Origin: Nitrospirota bacterium
GTDB lineage: Bacteria; Nitrospirota; Thermodesulfovibrionia; Thermodesulfovibrionales; Magnetobacteriaceae
NCBI GenBank assembly: GCA_015233485.1
Contig: JADFXO010000024.1
Span: forward strand, 1-22,460
Length of the DNA stretch: 22,460 bases
Direction of reading: 5' to 3'
The notes beneath the pieces are model-generated. The model saw only the letters and a program-made list of their open reading frames with translations. It was not told the DNA's origin and did not search any database. The position numbers and the translations under genes are program-made. Every line of letters starts with the position of its first letter. Within the stretch, counting starts at the first letter, position 1. Positions 7,196-15,592 of the stretch are shown here, in pieces.

Positions 7196-8005
7196 CTAAA
7201 TAAAACGATAGAGATAAGGGCTAAATTTTTTTAAAAGGATCATACCTACGATAGAAAGAGATGTGAAAATGACCCATATTACAAGCAGAGGTAGCAAATC
7301 AGGGATTTTATTATAAAGAAGAATACTCCGATATGCCGGAATAATATAAACGAAAGGGTTTAAGAAGGCAAAGGGTCTAAAAGACCTTGGCATTTTTTCT
7401 AATTCATAGAGTATTGGAGTAATATACATAGATAAGCTTATTAGAAAAGAAATCGCGTATCTTACGTCTCTAATAACAGTGCCGATTATCGATAGATAAA
7501 AGTAGCAACAAAGACTAATGCTCAATTGCACTATGACAATAAATGGTAAAATAACTACAGTATAGCCCAGACCATTTCCAAAGAAGATGCATGCGGCAAA
7601 GAGTATACACATGTTAATACAAAGCAGTAGGAGGCTTTTTAAATTATACGAAAAAATAAAAATCCATATTGGTAATCTAATGCTAGTTAAGATATTAGCG
7701 TTATTAATTAACACAGATGTGGCCGATGTTAGAGATTCGCTAAACCATATCCAGAATGTCATCCCTATCAGTAGAAACACAGCAGGTGAATCACCTGTGT
7801 TGTAACCAAAAACAAGCTTGATCAATATATAGTAACCAAATGTATTCATTATTGGGGCAATGAAAAACCACAAATTGCCTAACAAATTTCTATAATTGAT
7901 CATTCCAAATTCGCCTTTTACATTCAGAATAACTATATCTGCGTAATATTCCAATGCTCTTACAAGGGATTTTTTATTAGGATAGATGAATTTCACACTC
8001 TTCAT
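7196..8005 (-). CDS. wzm: ABC-2 type polysaccharide exporter permease, Wzm-like
   Basis: Integral membrane protein of 269 residues with about six hydrophobic segments, the size and layout of Wzm/KpsM-type ABC-2 permeases. The N-terminal amphipathic part ends in KGEFGMINYRNLLGNLWFFIAPI, followed by a first membrane hairpin. The region IGTVIRDVRYAISFLISLSMYITPILYELEKMPRSFR is typical of the family, where VRD(I/V) precedes the fourth and fifth helices. It would form the inner-membrane channel with the ATPase encoded two bases upstream. An AGAGGA ribosome-binding site lies inside the end of the ATPase gene, about 10 bases before the ATG. Together the pair would move a lipid-linked glycan to the periplasmic side. 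Family assignment is secure; the cargo is inferred from the surrounding sugar genes. Confidence 0.9.
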   Translation of the reverse strand: MKSVKFIYPNKKSLVRALEYYADIVILNVKGEFGMINYRNLLGNLWFFIAPIMNTFGYYILIKLVFGYNTGDSPAVFLLIGMTFWIWFSESLTSATSVLINNANILTSIRLPIWIFIFSYNLKSLLLLCINMCILFAACIFFGNGLGYTVVILPFIVIVQLSISLCCYFYLSIIGTVIRDVRYAISFLISLSMYITPILYELEKMPRSFRPFAFLNPFVYIIPAYRSILLYNKIPDLLPLLVIWVIFTSLSIVGMILLKKFSPYLYRFI

Positions 8006-8007
8006 TT

Positions 8008-9762
8008 TTACAATTCCTCTGTAAACATGGCATTTAAGTCTTGTTTACCATATGCCTCAATCTTGTGGGAAGGATTGGTCTCCATAAGGTACATGTCAAC
8101 GGCTTTCCTAGGATCTCCCAAAAATCTTACGCTACCATTGTTTATATACAATGCTTTTGTACAGTTATTTCTTATAAATCCTAGATTATGTGATACGACA
8201 ACAACAAGTTTAGATCGTTCTATGAGGTCAAACATTCTGAGTGTAGCTTTTTCTCTAAACTTGGCATCTCCAGCTCCCAATAACTCATCCAGCATCAGCA
8301 CTTCTGGAACTATCGTTGTTGCAATTGAGAAGGTTAATCGCCCAATCATGCCAGAAGAATAATAATTACATGGACGATAAATAGCTTCTCCCAACTCTGA
8401 AAACTCTATAATCTCTGGGATGTACTGCTTTATTTCCTTCCTGGTAAAGCCATAATATGAGAGTATAAAAAATATATTGTCATATCCGGAATAATAGGGT
8501 CTCAGACCAATAGATTGCTGCAAAAGAATAGGGTTTGATCGTACAATTACTTCTCCTTCATTATAGTTTACTAGTCCAGCAAGCACTCGAAGCATCGTAG
8601 ACTTGCCTGCACCATTAGGCCCTATCACACCTAATATATCACCAGAATATAACGTAAAGTCTACATTGCGGAAAACCCATAAGGAATATTTATCATGGTA
8701 TGCTTGTTTCCTCATCATCATACGTCTTATGAGATGAATGGGATTGGATAATACGGCAGGGTTTTTTGGAAAGCGGATACCAAGTCCCTTTACTTCGATT
8801 AGTGCTTTTAGCATAGTCAATGAAGCCCCTGTTTTCGTTCGGATGATTGTTTCCTTTGGTGCAGTTAGGTTATACACATAGCACAATGCCTCTTTCTTAG
8901 CAAATGGAATTTCCAGGGGTAACTCTTCTGAGAGAAATATTTCTTTTACTGTTGCTGACAGTTCTGTTTTTACTTCTGGTTGAATTGAGTCACCGGCAAG
9001 GTTTATAAACTCATCGGCGGATTTATCATAATAGCCTGCCTGGTACAATAAATCAGCGTAGTCATACTGAAACTCGAAGAGATCGTAAATAGTTCCGCTA
9101 TACTCCCCAAATTCGTAAGGTGATACATAAACAGACATCGAGTATATAAGTTGGGAAATGTAATCACTATTGCTTTCATCGCTACTAGTGAATCTTATAT
9201 CTATACCCTTAGACTTATTCAATAAAGTAGAAGATAACAGCAGACTTCCATTGACATACACCTTGGTCCCTTTACGGGATAAAACGCAATGATAAAAATT
9301 CCACTTATCTGTCCATATACGTTTGTCGTCTCCATTGGATATAATGCGTACGCTATTGGCATGAATCGAAAAAGTTTCTGAGTTATAAGCGTTATGCAAC
9401 TCTATTATATAATCGGAGCTGTCGTCTCGTTTGGCAATCATTTCAAAACAAACGTACTTGTTTGCAAAGTAGTTGCTGTGTACCTTTTCCATGAAGTCAT
9501 ACCATTTACCTTCTTTTATCGGGTAAAATGTCTCATGGTAAGTTATTTGTTTCGCAAAAGCCGTGAAATATTTTTTTCGTATGTTTTCATAGAACTTTTC
9601 TATATCTGTGAGAATATCGCTGCTCATAGCTGATCTAAGCCCAATAATGCTATCAAAAAGGCCCTGATTGTCTTGGTTTTCTAAAAGACTTACTACGTCA
9701 TTATGGCGATGTTCTATATAAGCCATTACCAGCTCTAACTGTTTTGATTTGTTCTCTATCAC
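8008..9762 (-). CDS. wzt: ABC-type glycan exporter ATPase with a long N-terminal lectin-like extension, Wzt-like
   Basis: Protein of 584 residues. The C-terminal ~260 residues are a Wzt/TagH-type ATPase: Walker A GPNGAGKST (381-389), signature YYSSGMIGRL (467-475 region), Walker B LMLDE (489-493), H-loop SHN (524-526). The unusual part is residues 1-320. A helical stretch (1-75) leads into a segment of about 81-215 that looks like a LamG/concanavalin-type jelly-roll (WNFYHCVLSRKGTKVYVNGSLL, then a strand-rich part ending YSMSVYVSP), followed by a helical, possibly TPR-like part (225-260). Known O-antigen Wzt proteins carry a carbohydrate-binding domain at the C-terminus; here the ATPase ends about 60 residues after the H-loop and the sandwich domain is in front. 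The start is GTG at 9762; an ATG at 9726 (residue 13) is an alternative. The stop is two bases before the permease start. Confidence 0.88.
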   Translation of the reverse strand: MIENKSKQLELVMAYIEHRHNDVVSLLENQDNQGLFDSIIGLRSAMSSDILTDIEKFYENIRKKYFTAFAKQITYHETFYPIKEGKWYDFMEKVHSNYFANKYVCFEMIAKRDDSSDYIIELHNAYNSETFSIHANSVRIISNGDDKRIWTDKWNFYHCVLSRKGTKVYVNGSLLLSSTLLNKSKGIDIRFTSSDESNSDYISQLIYSMSVYVSPYEFGEYSGTIYDLFEFQYDYADLLYQAGYYDKSADEFINLAGDSIQPEVKTELSATVKEIFLSEELPLEIPFAKKEALCYVYNLTAPKETIIRTKTGASLTMLKALIEVKGLGIRFPKNPAVLSNPIHLIRRMMMRKQAYHDKYSLWVFRNVDFTLYSGDILGVIGPNGAGKSTMLRVLAGLVNYNEGEVIVRSNPILLQQSIGLRPYYSGYDNIFFILSYYGFTRKEIKQYIPEIIEFSELGEAIYRPCNYYSSGMIGRLTFSIATTIVPEVLMLDELLGAGDAKFREKATLRMFDLIERSKLVVVVSHNLGFIRNNCTKALYINNGSVRFLGDPRKAVDMYLMETNPSHKIEAYGKQDLNAMFTEEL

Positions 9763-9787
9763 AAATTATAAAAGGTTCGGTTATTTC

Positions 9788-10840
9788 TCATTTCAAATGG
9801 AACAATAATCCGGAAAGTATGGTGTTAATATTCAGATTATTCATAAGACTCTTCTCTATTGCATTCATGTTTGAACAAGAGACACAATCAGGACGCCACT
9901 CTATTAATCTTTCAAACGCCTTTTTAACGCCTACTTCTTTTATGTTTGGCCCTGCATTGGGTTCAGTAAGTTGAATACAGTTGTACATGGTACCATCTGG
10001 ATGAATGTTAAGATATGTATAACCATCAGCGCAAAATACAGGTTTATAATATTTAAATGTCTCACCTATTTTTATATATTCATGGTAATCTTTAGGCCAA
10101 TTTAGACATTTTAATATTGCTTCATATGAATTTCCGATTGTAAAACCTTCTTTTTTGAGTTTTAGATAGCTTAACCAGAATTCTTTATATTCCTCATTGG
10201 TGAAGCTTATTTCTGGAATATCACATTTCCCGAGATAGTTAGGTGGTGAAATAGTCAACTGTATACCAATCTTTTTTGATAGTTCAGCCAGAGACCTAAA
10301 CGTATATAGGTTGTGCCTTGTCAGAACGGCATGGATTCTTGTCGGAATGTTTGCATTTAATGAAGCCTTTATTCCGGAAAGAGCTTTTTCAAAGACATTA
10401 TTGCCACGAATGATGTCGTTGTCATCTCCTATTCCGTCAAGACTTACGCATATACCATGGACCCTTCTGATATCTCTGATTTTTTTTTCTAACAGTGTAC
10501 CATTCGATACAATGTGGAGATACATACCTTTATGCACGATGTAATCCACTATTGAGCCAATGTCTTTGTGTACGAGAGGTTCTCCTCCTAAAAGATACAT
10601 CATTCTTGTTCCCATTCCATATAGTTCATCAACGATTTCAAACACTTCCGATTTTGAAAGTTCTGATTTCAAAGTCTCGGATGGGAATTTATCGTTGACT
10701 ACAAAACAATACTTACACCTTAAATTACATAGATTGGTAATGTATATGGACGCGACAGCAGGAATTCTTTTTTTCGTTAATTTTGCTTTCGCTAAATAAT
10801 AACCAAGTTCTGTAAATGTTTTTAAGTTTTTTATATTCAT
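9788..10840 (-). CDS. Radical SAM protein with SPASM-like C-terminal cysteines
   Basis: The ATG at 10840 is preferred because it overlaps the methyltransferase stop as ATGA; a GTG at 10861 would add 7 residues. The 350-residue product has the radical SAM cluster motif CNLRCKYC (cysteines 38, 42, 45), the glycine-rich LLGGEPLVHKD motif that binds SAM, the IVSNGTLL strand, and ICVSLDGIGDDND. The C-terminal part has CADGYTYLNIHPDGTMYNCIQL and a late CVSC, typical of SPASM/twitch domains that bind auxiliary iron-sulfur clusters. The layout resembles the MoaA/PqqE-like group, but no substrate can be read from the sequence. No precursor-peptide gene is visible next to it, and the neighbours are a methyltransferase and a glycan exporter, so I infer a small-molecule or sugar substrate rather than a RiPP. 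Confidence 0.88.
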   Translation of the reverse strand: MNIKNLKTFTELGYYLAKAKLTKKRIPAVASIYITNLCNLRCKYCFVVNDKFPSETLKSELSKSEVFEIVDELYGMGTRMMYLLGGEPLVHKDIGSIVDYIVHKGMYLHIVSNGTLLEKKIRDIRRVHGICVSLDGIGDDNDIIRGNNVFEKALSGIKASLNANIPTRIHAVLTRHNLYTFRSLAELSKKIGIQLTISPPNYLGKCDIPEISFTNEEYKEFWLSYLKLKKEGFTIGNSYEAILKCLNWPKDYHEYIKIGETFKYYKPVFCADGYTYLNIHPDGTMYNCIQLTEPNAGPNIKEVGVKKAFERLIEWRPDCVSCSNMNAIEKSLMNNLNINTILSGLLFHLK

Positions 10841-11598
10841 AACTTCTCGCAAAGTACCCACGCAGAAAGTCCTGGTAACTTTATATTGTTTCTGGATAGA
10901 AAAAGGATAAATTTGTTTTCATAAACTAATAATGTTTCAATTAGGCTCGTTATGAACCAACCCTTGTTCCATGTTCCCAAACGTTTAAATTGTTGTTTCT
11001 TCCCTGGAGATAAAAGTCTGTGAGCAATGCTGCTGATGAACCTTAAAATGAGAAGACTGAAAAACAGATAACCAGATGCAATGATCTTGAGATTACAATT
11101 TTTTGCCAAATCTACTACTTCCCCAAGTCTGTATCGGCGATAATGTTTATATAATATATCGTAATCTCCAAATAAAAATTGAAATGCTGGCACTTTGAGC
11201 AGCAGCATACCATTTTTCTTCATATGTTCATTCACCATCATTGCAAGGAGCTCCTTATCGTTTTTTTCATGTTCTAAAACATCAAGCATCAGGATTATGT
11301 CGTAACGAATATCAGCTATGTCTTCATAATTCTTGTAGAATCTAAGCCTTCCATCAAGTTGTGGTTGCTGTAATATGATCTCGTCTGTCAAGTATACATC
11401 TACACAAGTAATAATTATTCCTGGATTGCATTTTAACATTTCTTTGCTTATATAACCATCGCCGCTACCCACATCCAGAACTTTCAAGTTATCTTCACCC
11501 TTTATGTACGGCGATAAGATGCTAAGAAGAATTCTGTATCTTGCAGTTTCATAAGGATGTCTCTTACCTGAAAAAACTTCTAATTCTTTTAAATCCAT
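10837..11598 (-). CDS. Class I SAM-dependent methyltransferase
   Basis: About 253 residues with a class I methyltransferase core: motif I VLDVGSGDG, an acidic post-I strand ITCVDVY, and the later LMLDVLEH (a motif II/III-like segment common in UbiE/COQ5-type and sugar methyltransferases). After the core comes a region with a hydrophobic stretch, SGYLFFSLLILRFISSIAHRL, then KFILFLSRN. This C-terminal half matches small-molecule or lipid-linked-acceptor methyltransferases often annotated in glycan loci. The start could be GTG 11604 or ATG 11598; neither has a clear Shine-Dalgarno. It is the first gene after the promoter at 11668-11696 and is coupled to the radical SAM gene by an ATGA overlap. 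A sugar or glycan chain-end methyltransferase is plausible but not demonstrated. Confidence 0.8.
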   Translation of the reverse strand: MDLKELEVFSGKRHPYETARYRILLSILSPYIKGEDNLKVLDVGSGDGYISKEMLKCNPGIIITCVDVYLTDEIILQQPQLDGRLRFYKNYEDIADIRYDIILMLDVLEHEKNDKELLAMMVNEHMKKNGMLLLKVPAFQFLFGDYDILYKHYRRYRLGEVVDLAKNCNLKIIASGYLFFSLLILRFISSIAHRLLSPGKKQQFKRLGTWNKGWFITSLIETLLVYENKFILFLSRNNIKLPGLSAWVLCEKL

Positions 11599-11667
11599 CC
11601 ACACACATCAAATCTATATTTAATACCTAAAGACACTTTGCGTCTTCTTCATACTACAATCTCTATT

Positions 11668-11696
11668 ATGATATACCAAACATATATTCTTGTCAA
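11668..11696 (-). promoter_or_regulatory. Sigma-70-like promoter for the methyltransferase-exporter unit
   Basis: In the 140-base gap between the GT2 gene and the methyltransferase gene, the minus strand has TTGACA (11691-11696), a 17-base spacer and TATCAT (11668-11673). This is a perfect -35 and a 5/6 -10 match. The start of transcription would fall near 11660, leaving an untranslated leader of about 60 bases containing a small AAGAC/GTCTT inverted repeat. It suggests the methyltransferase, radical SAM, wzt, wzm and unknown genes can be transcribed separately from the genes upstream. Confidence 0.65.
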
Positions 11697-11738
11697 TATT
11701 TTTTTTAAGTTGTTTGGATACCACTTTACAGCATGAAG

Positions 11739-12671
11739 TCATTTCTTACCAACCCTCGAACGTACTATTATAAACTCCTTATATGATATAGACTTATAAA
11801 TCTTCAGGGTAATGTTTGCCATTACAGTGATGCAAAATATTGTTATTCCTGTGGAAGCTAAAATCATGCCTCCCATACCACTGCTTAATTGATAATCAAA
11901 TAACAACCTGATTGCTATTACTGTTAAAACATACCCTACTCCAATGCTAATCATAAGACATGACAACATGAAGATTGGTTTCAAATTTATTTCACCAAAC
12001 AACAAGAATAATTCCAGATACATTTCAAGGCGTTGAAATAAGCTCCATTTAGATTTTCCCATGTATCGTTTCAGATGTTTAACAGGTATTTCAGTATAAT
12101 TGTTTGTAATATTATATGCTAAACCATAAACTTGAGTCGTAAACATCTTATTCTTCAATATATTATCAATGACAAACCTCGAGAATGCCTTAACAGCTCC
12201 AAAATCCGACAACTTTCTTGATATAGCGTGATTTACAAAATATTGCCCTATGGCAGAGAAAAGCCTATCCAGAAAAGGGTCATTCCGATCTAATCTAACA
12301 CCACTAACAATGTCATATCCCTCAGACATCTTGTCTGACAATTGCATAATAACTTCTGGCGGATACTGAAAATCTCCATCAAGGGTAATTACAATATCGC
12401 CTCTGCTTTCATCCATCCCGCAAAACAACGCCTTTTGCTGGCCAAAATTACGGCTTAATTCTATAGATATCATTTTTGTATCAACTGATGCTAATTCTTT
12501 GAGGAATTCTACCGAACCATCGGTACTGCCATCGTCAACATAAATCAGTTCCCAGTCGTATCTGTCTTGTGAAACAAGCAAGTCTGTTATGGCTTTATGA
12601 TATGGCCCTATAATCTCGCAATCGTTGTAGCTTGGCAAGATAATTGATATTACTTTTTTCTGATATTCCAT
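11739..12671 (-). CDS. Family 2 glycosyltransferase, polyprenol-phosphate type with two C-terminal membrane helices
   Basis: Protein of 310 residues. The GT-A domain has ISIILPSYND (8-17), DDGSTDGS (46-53), LSRNFGQQKAL (72-82), and the DGD metal-binding triplet in TLDGDFQYPPEV (96-107). The motif HLKRYMGKSKWSLFQRLEM (199-217) corresponds to the acceptor-loop motif of DPM1/GtrB/ArnC-like enzymes, and two membrane helices follow at about 231-256 and 266-290. Such enzymes move a sugar from a nucleotide to undecaprenyl phosphate on the cytoplasmic face, giving a donor for a GT-C enzyme acting outside. The large membrane protein encoded at 15593-17374 is a candidate partner. The ATG overlaps the end of the WbqC-like gene by 22 bases. 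Confidence 0.88.
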   Translation of the reverse strand: MEYQKKVISIILPSYNDCEIIGPYHKAITDLLVSQDRYDWELIYVDDGSTDGSVEFLKELASVDTKMISIELSRNFGQQKALFCGMDESRGDIVITLDGDFQYPPEVIMQLSDKMSEGYDIVSGVRLDRNDPFLDRLFSAIGQYFVNHAISRKLSDFGAVKAFSRFVIDNILKNKMFTTQVYGLAYNITNNYTEIPVKHLKRYMGKSKWSLFQRLEMYLELFLLFGEINLKPIFMLSCLMISIGVGYVLTVIAIRLLFDYQLSSGMGGMILASTGITIFCITVMANITLKIYKSISYKEFIIVRSRVGKK

Positions 12672-13351
12672 ATGTTATCTCCGGCATGTTCTATGCCAAC
12701 ATTGAACAGAAGATCGATAATCGAAAGGTCAGGTATAAACTCTCCATATATTTGATTGTAAGGTGGATAATCATATGTTTGGTACTCTAAAACAATGCCG
12801 TTATTTTCAAAGATGCTATTGTCTTTGATATAATCTCTGGCACTTGGCCCTGATATGTAATGGTTTGCTCCAACAGCCTTACACAGAGACACTATTCTCG
12901 AAATTCGATCATCATACTCGATATTTAAATCACTTGAAAACAAAATATCCACGTCTATTCTCAGTAACTTGTTTATCGCGACGAGTAAGTCCATATCTAT
13001 GTCCAACAAGTAGTTGTATCCCCTGCTCAAGATAGAAAATATTACGTCTGCTAAGTAAAAAAATGGGGCATCCTTGTAAGATGAGGTGATAGTTTTTATC
13101 ATCTTCTTCTGCCAATTTTTCTTATTATCTATCTTTGCATCCTTTATCATTTGAGTCGATAATCCCTTTGTTAATACAGGAAGTGTTATCCATTGTACCC
13201 CAATATGCGTCTTGATTCTGTTTCTATTTCGCCATCCATGTTTGTCATATTGTACATCATCAAATACAATATATTTATCTACACTATTAATAATGTGGAA
13301 TGTTCCCCTCCACGGCAAAAAAGATGGTTGAATTATTGCACATTTCAGCAT
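12650..13351 (-). CDS. WbqC-family protein
   Basis: Protein of 233 residues with the WbqC-family pattern throughout: the N-terminal IIQPSFLPWRGTFHII, DKYIVFDDVQYDKHGWRNRNRIK, then WITLPVLTKG, and later GANHYISGPSARDYI and YPPYNQIYGEFIPDLSIIDLLFN. WbqC-like proteins are found repeatedly in O-antigen, capsule and flagellar glycosylation loci; I know of no firmly established reaction that would let me name the activity. It lies two bases after the radical SAM/SPASM gene and overlaps the GT2 gene, so all three are probably made together. A role in acylating or otherwise modifying an amino sugar is one possibility, since such loci often also contain sugar aminotransferases, as here. Confidence 0.82.
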   Translation of the reverse strand: MLKCAIIQPSFLPWRGTFHIINSVDKYIVFDDVQYDKHGWRNRNRIKTHIGVQWITLPVLTKGLSTQMIKDAKIDNKKNWQKKMIKTITSSYKDAPFFYLADVIFSILSRGYNYLLDIDMDLLVAINKLLRIDVDILFSSDLNIEYDDRISRIVSLCKAVGANHYISGPSARDYIKDNSIFENNGIVLEYQTYDYPPYNQIYGEFIPDLSIIDLLFNVGIEHAGDNIWNIRKK

Positions 13352-13353
13352 CT

Positions 13354-14295
13354 TTATTGGTTAGTTTTCAGAATGTCCATTATTTTCTCATACCCTGAAT
13401 CCCACTTAACACTTGACCAGTCTATACAATCCTTACAAATATTAATCTTGTGATATTCTCCTGCAAGATGGGCATCTCTTACCATTCGCAATTGTGCATT
13501 ATTTGAAATATCAACAAAACTATGTCTCTCTATGTTGCCAATAACAGAGCAATTATACCAGTCATGAGCGCAAAATTTTACATTGCCATTAAAATCTATA
13601 GTCAATCTTTTCCAAAGATGAGGGCATGGATATCTTTCAATACTTTCTCTTTCTATTTTCAATGTATCGTAATTTACGCTTCCACTTGCAGAGTGTAAGT
13701 TGCGTATAGCAACGAAATCTGCAAGTTTATCCCAAAATCTGGCAAATGTATTAATTTCATCTTTCATATCGTTTCTATTGATGGCATTTACCATTATCTT
13801 TGTTGTAGAATGATATTTACGTCTTAAAAACAATAAGTTAAAAACATTCTTCATTACGGTCTCATAATCGAAACCGCGTATCTTCTCATAGCTATCCCTG
13901 TATAAAGCATCTAAACTTACATCTATTACATCAATGTTGAGAGACAGTATTGCCTCTGCCATCCTTTCGTTTAGCAGTGTTGCGTTTGTAGTAAGATTAA
14001 TCGGAATGTTGGTTACACTTTTGACGAATTTCAGCATTTCGAGGATATCAGGATGCATTAATGGCTCACCATCCCCTGTTATTCTGATAAACTGCAGAGG
14101 ATGATCCTTTATCTGCGATATAAATTCCATAAAAATCCTCGGATCTATATGTGTCCTTTTGTAATCTTTTCTTTTCAACAGGTCATCATGAGGACAGTGT
14201 ATGCAGTGCAAATTACAAACATTTGTTATGTCGAATATTATCATCAAAGGAAAATATTTTTCCAAATTCTCTATTTCTTGTTTTATATTTTTCAT
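13354..14295 (-). CDS. Radical SAM/SPASM domain protein
   Basis: Protein of 313 residues with the radical SAM motif CNLHCIHC (cysteines 27, 31, 34), ITGDGEPLMHPD (the SAM-binding GGEP variant), LTTNATLL, and VIDVSLDAL. The C-terminal SPASM region has RYPCPHLWKRLTIDFNGNVKFCAHDWYN, then IGN and ICKDCIDW, which would ligate auxiliary clusters. Its ATG overlaps the stop of the DegT-type aminotransferase (ATGA), and WbqC follows after two bases. SPASM enzymes include peptide-modifying enzymes and small-molecule enzymes such as the aminoglycoside dehydratase/dehydrogenase group. The absence of a precursor peptide and the setting among sugar genes favour a sugar-nucleotide or glycan substrate; this is an inference. 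Confidence 0.88.
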   Translation of the reverse strand: MKNIKQEIENLEKYFPLMIIFDITNVCNLHCIHCPHDDLLKRKDYKRTHIDPRIFMEFISQIKDHPLQFIRITGDGEPLMHPDILEMLKFVKSVTNIPINLTTNATLLNERMAEAILSLNIDVIDVSLDALYRDSYEKIRGFDYETVMKNVFNLLFLRRKYHSTTKIMVNAINRNDMKDEINTFARFWDKLADFVAIRNLHSASGSVNYDTLKIERESIERYPCPHLWKRLTIDFNGNVKFCAHDWYNCSVIGNIERHSFVDISNNAQLRMVRDAHLAGEYHKINICKDCIDWSSVKWDSGYEKIMDILKTNQ

Positions 14296-15572
14296 TTTTT
14301 AAAATAGTTACATACCTTGTCAAAGGCATTTATTATGTCATTTAGTTCTTCTCTTTTCAATGTAGGCTTTAAATTGAACGATAGAGTTCTTCTGCCAATA
14401 TAGTTGGCATTTGGATAATCGGATGCTTTAAATCCGTATTTATTTTTATAATAAGGATGGATATGCAAGGGTATGTAATGAACGCCAACGCCAATATTCT
14501 CCTTCTGTAAGGCATTCATAAAAGTGTCCCTCGAACATTTTAATTGCTTGATGTTTAAAAGTACGGAATATAGGTGGTAAGAATGTCTTGTGCCAGGTTC
14601 TTCGTCAAGCGGAGTTTCGCATGGATAATCTTTAAGTTTTTCATTATAAAAATACCATATTTCTCTTCGTTTTTTCCAGTTGTCCTCGATTTTATTCAAC
14701 TGATGAATTCCGATACATGCCTGTATATCCATCATGTTCATCTTGTATCCAGGAGAAACAATCTTATAATGTCTGAATCCCTTGTCGGTAAATCTCTTCC
14801 ATGCATCCTTGCTCATACCGTGGTTAGACAAGACGTTGGCTAAATTATACAATTTCTTGATATTAGTTATAAACATACCACCTTCGCCTGTAAACAGATT
14901 TTTCGTTGCATAAAAGCTGAAGCAGCCAATAGCGCCAAAAGTTCCAACACTCCTGTTGCCATAATAAGCCTCTACGGCATGTGCACAGTCCTCTATTAAG
15001 GCAATATCGTGTTCCTTGCAAATATTAACGATCTCTTTCATATTACATGGTCTGCCTGCAAAGTGGACAATTATCAATGCTTTTGTGTTGTTTGTTATTT
15101 TACCCTTTATTTTTTCAGGAATAATATTAAAATCACGGCTGTGGCAGTCAGCGAATACAGTCTTTGCACCAATCTGTTCTATGACATTGGCTGTTGCACC
15201 AAATGTCAGAGGTGTAGTAATGACTTCATCGTTTTCTTTTATTCCAAGGACTTTTAGTGATAGAAATAGTCCGGCAGTACATGAATTAAGGGCCAATCCA
15301 TATTTCGCTTTTTTGTATGAAAGAAAATCATTTACGAACCTACCGACTTTAGGGCCTGTCCCAAGCCAGCCGCTCTTTAAGCTGTCTATAACTTCGTTGA
15401 TCTCATTATCATCCAGCTCAGGCTGCTGAAAAACAAGCATCCTGTCTCTTACAGGTTTACCATTAAATAAGGCTAAAGTTTCATGTTGTTGCATATCGGT
15501 GTTTAGTGCCACAAATCCTTGCATCTTTGAATATCCATCTCTCTGCATTTTCCGGTGGTCAGATGCATACAA
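14292..15572 (-). CDS. DegT/DnrJ/EryC1 family PLP-dependent sugar aminotransferase
   Basis: Up to 426 residues. The family core begins at about residue 31 (LALFNGKPVRDR) with QQPELDDNEINEVIDSLKSGWLGTGPKV. The cofactor motif LNSCTAGL is at 95-102, LIEDCAHAV at 192-200, and SFYATKNLFTGEGG at 219-232, with Lys224 as the Schiff-base lysine. It makes an amino sugar from a keto sugar nucleotide. This is distinct from legC, to which it shows only family-level likeness. The longest start is a TTG at 15572; ATGs at residues 9, 17 and 27 are alternatives, and the family alignment suggests that one of the later ones may be used. It follows the large membrane protein after 20 bases and is coupled to the radical SAM/SPASM gene. 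Confidence 0.88.
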   Translation of the reverse strand: MYASDHRKMQRDGYSKMQGFVALNTDMQQHETLALFNGKPVRDRMLVFQQPELDDNEINEVIDSLKSGWLGTGPKVGRFVNDFLSYKKAKYGLALNSCTAGLFLSLKVLGIKENDEVITTPLTFGATANVIEQIGAKTVFADCHSRDFNIIPEKIKGKITNNTKALIIVHFAGRPCNMKEIVNICKEHDIALIEDCAHAVEAYYGNRSVGTFGAIGCFSFYATKNLFTGEGGMFITNIKKLYNLANVLSNHGMSKDAWKRFTDKGFRHYKIVSPGYKMNMMDIQACIGIHQLNKIEDNWKKRREIWYFYNEKLKDYPCETPLDEEPGTRHSYHLYSVLLNIKQLKCSRDTFMNALQKENIGVGVHYIPLHIHPYYKNKYGFKASDYPNANYIGRRTLSFNLKPTLKREELNDIINAFDKVCNYFKK

Positions 15573-15592
15573 CTCATTAACCTACAATTTCA

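Noticed and set aside
9744..10861. RiPP precursor peptide next to the radical SAM gene
   Set aside because: Small plus-strand frames here are antisense to the radical SAM and ATPase genes; no short coding frame with a leader-like sequence lies in the few intergenic bases.
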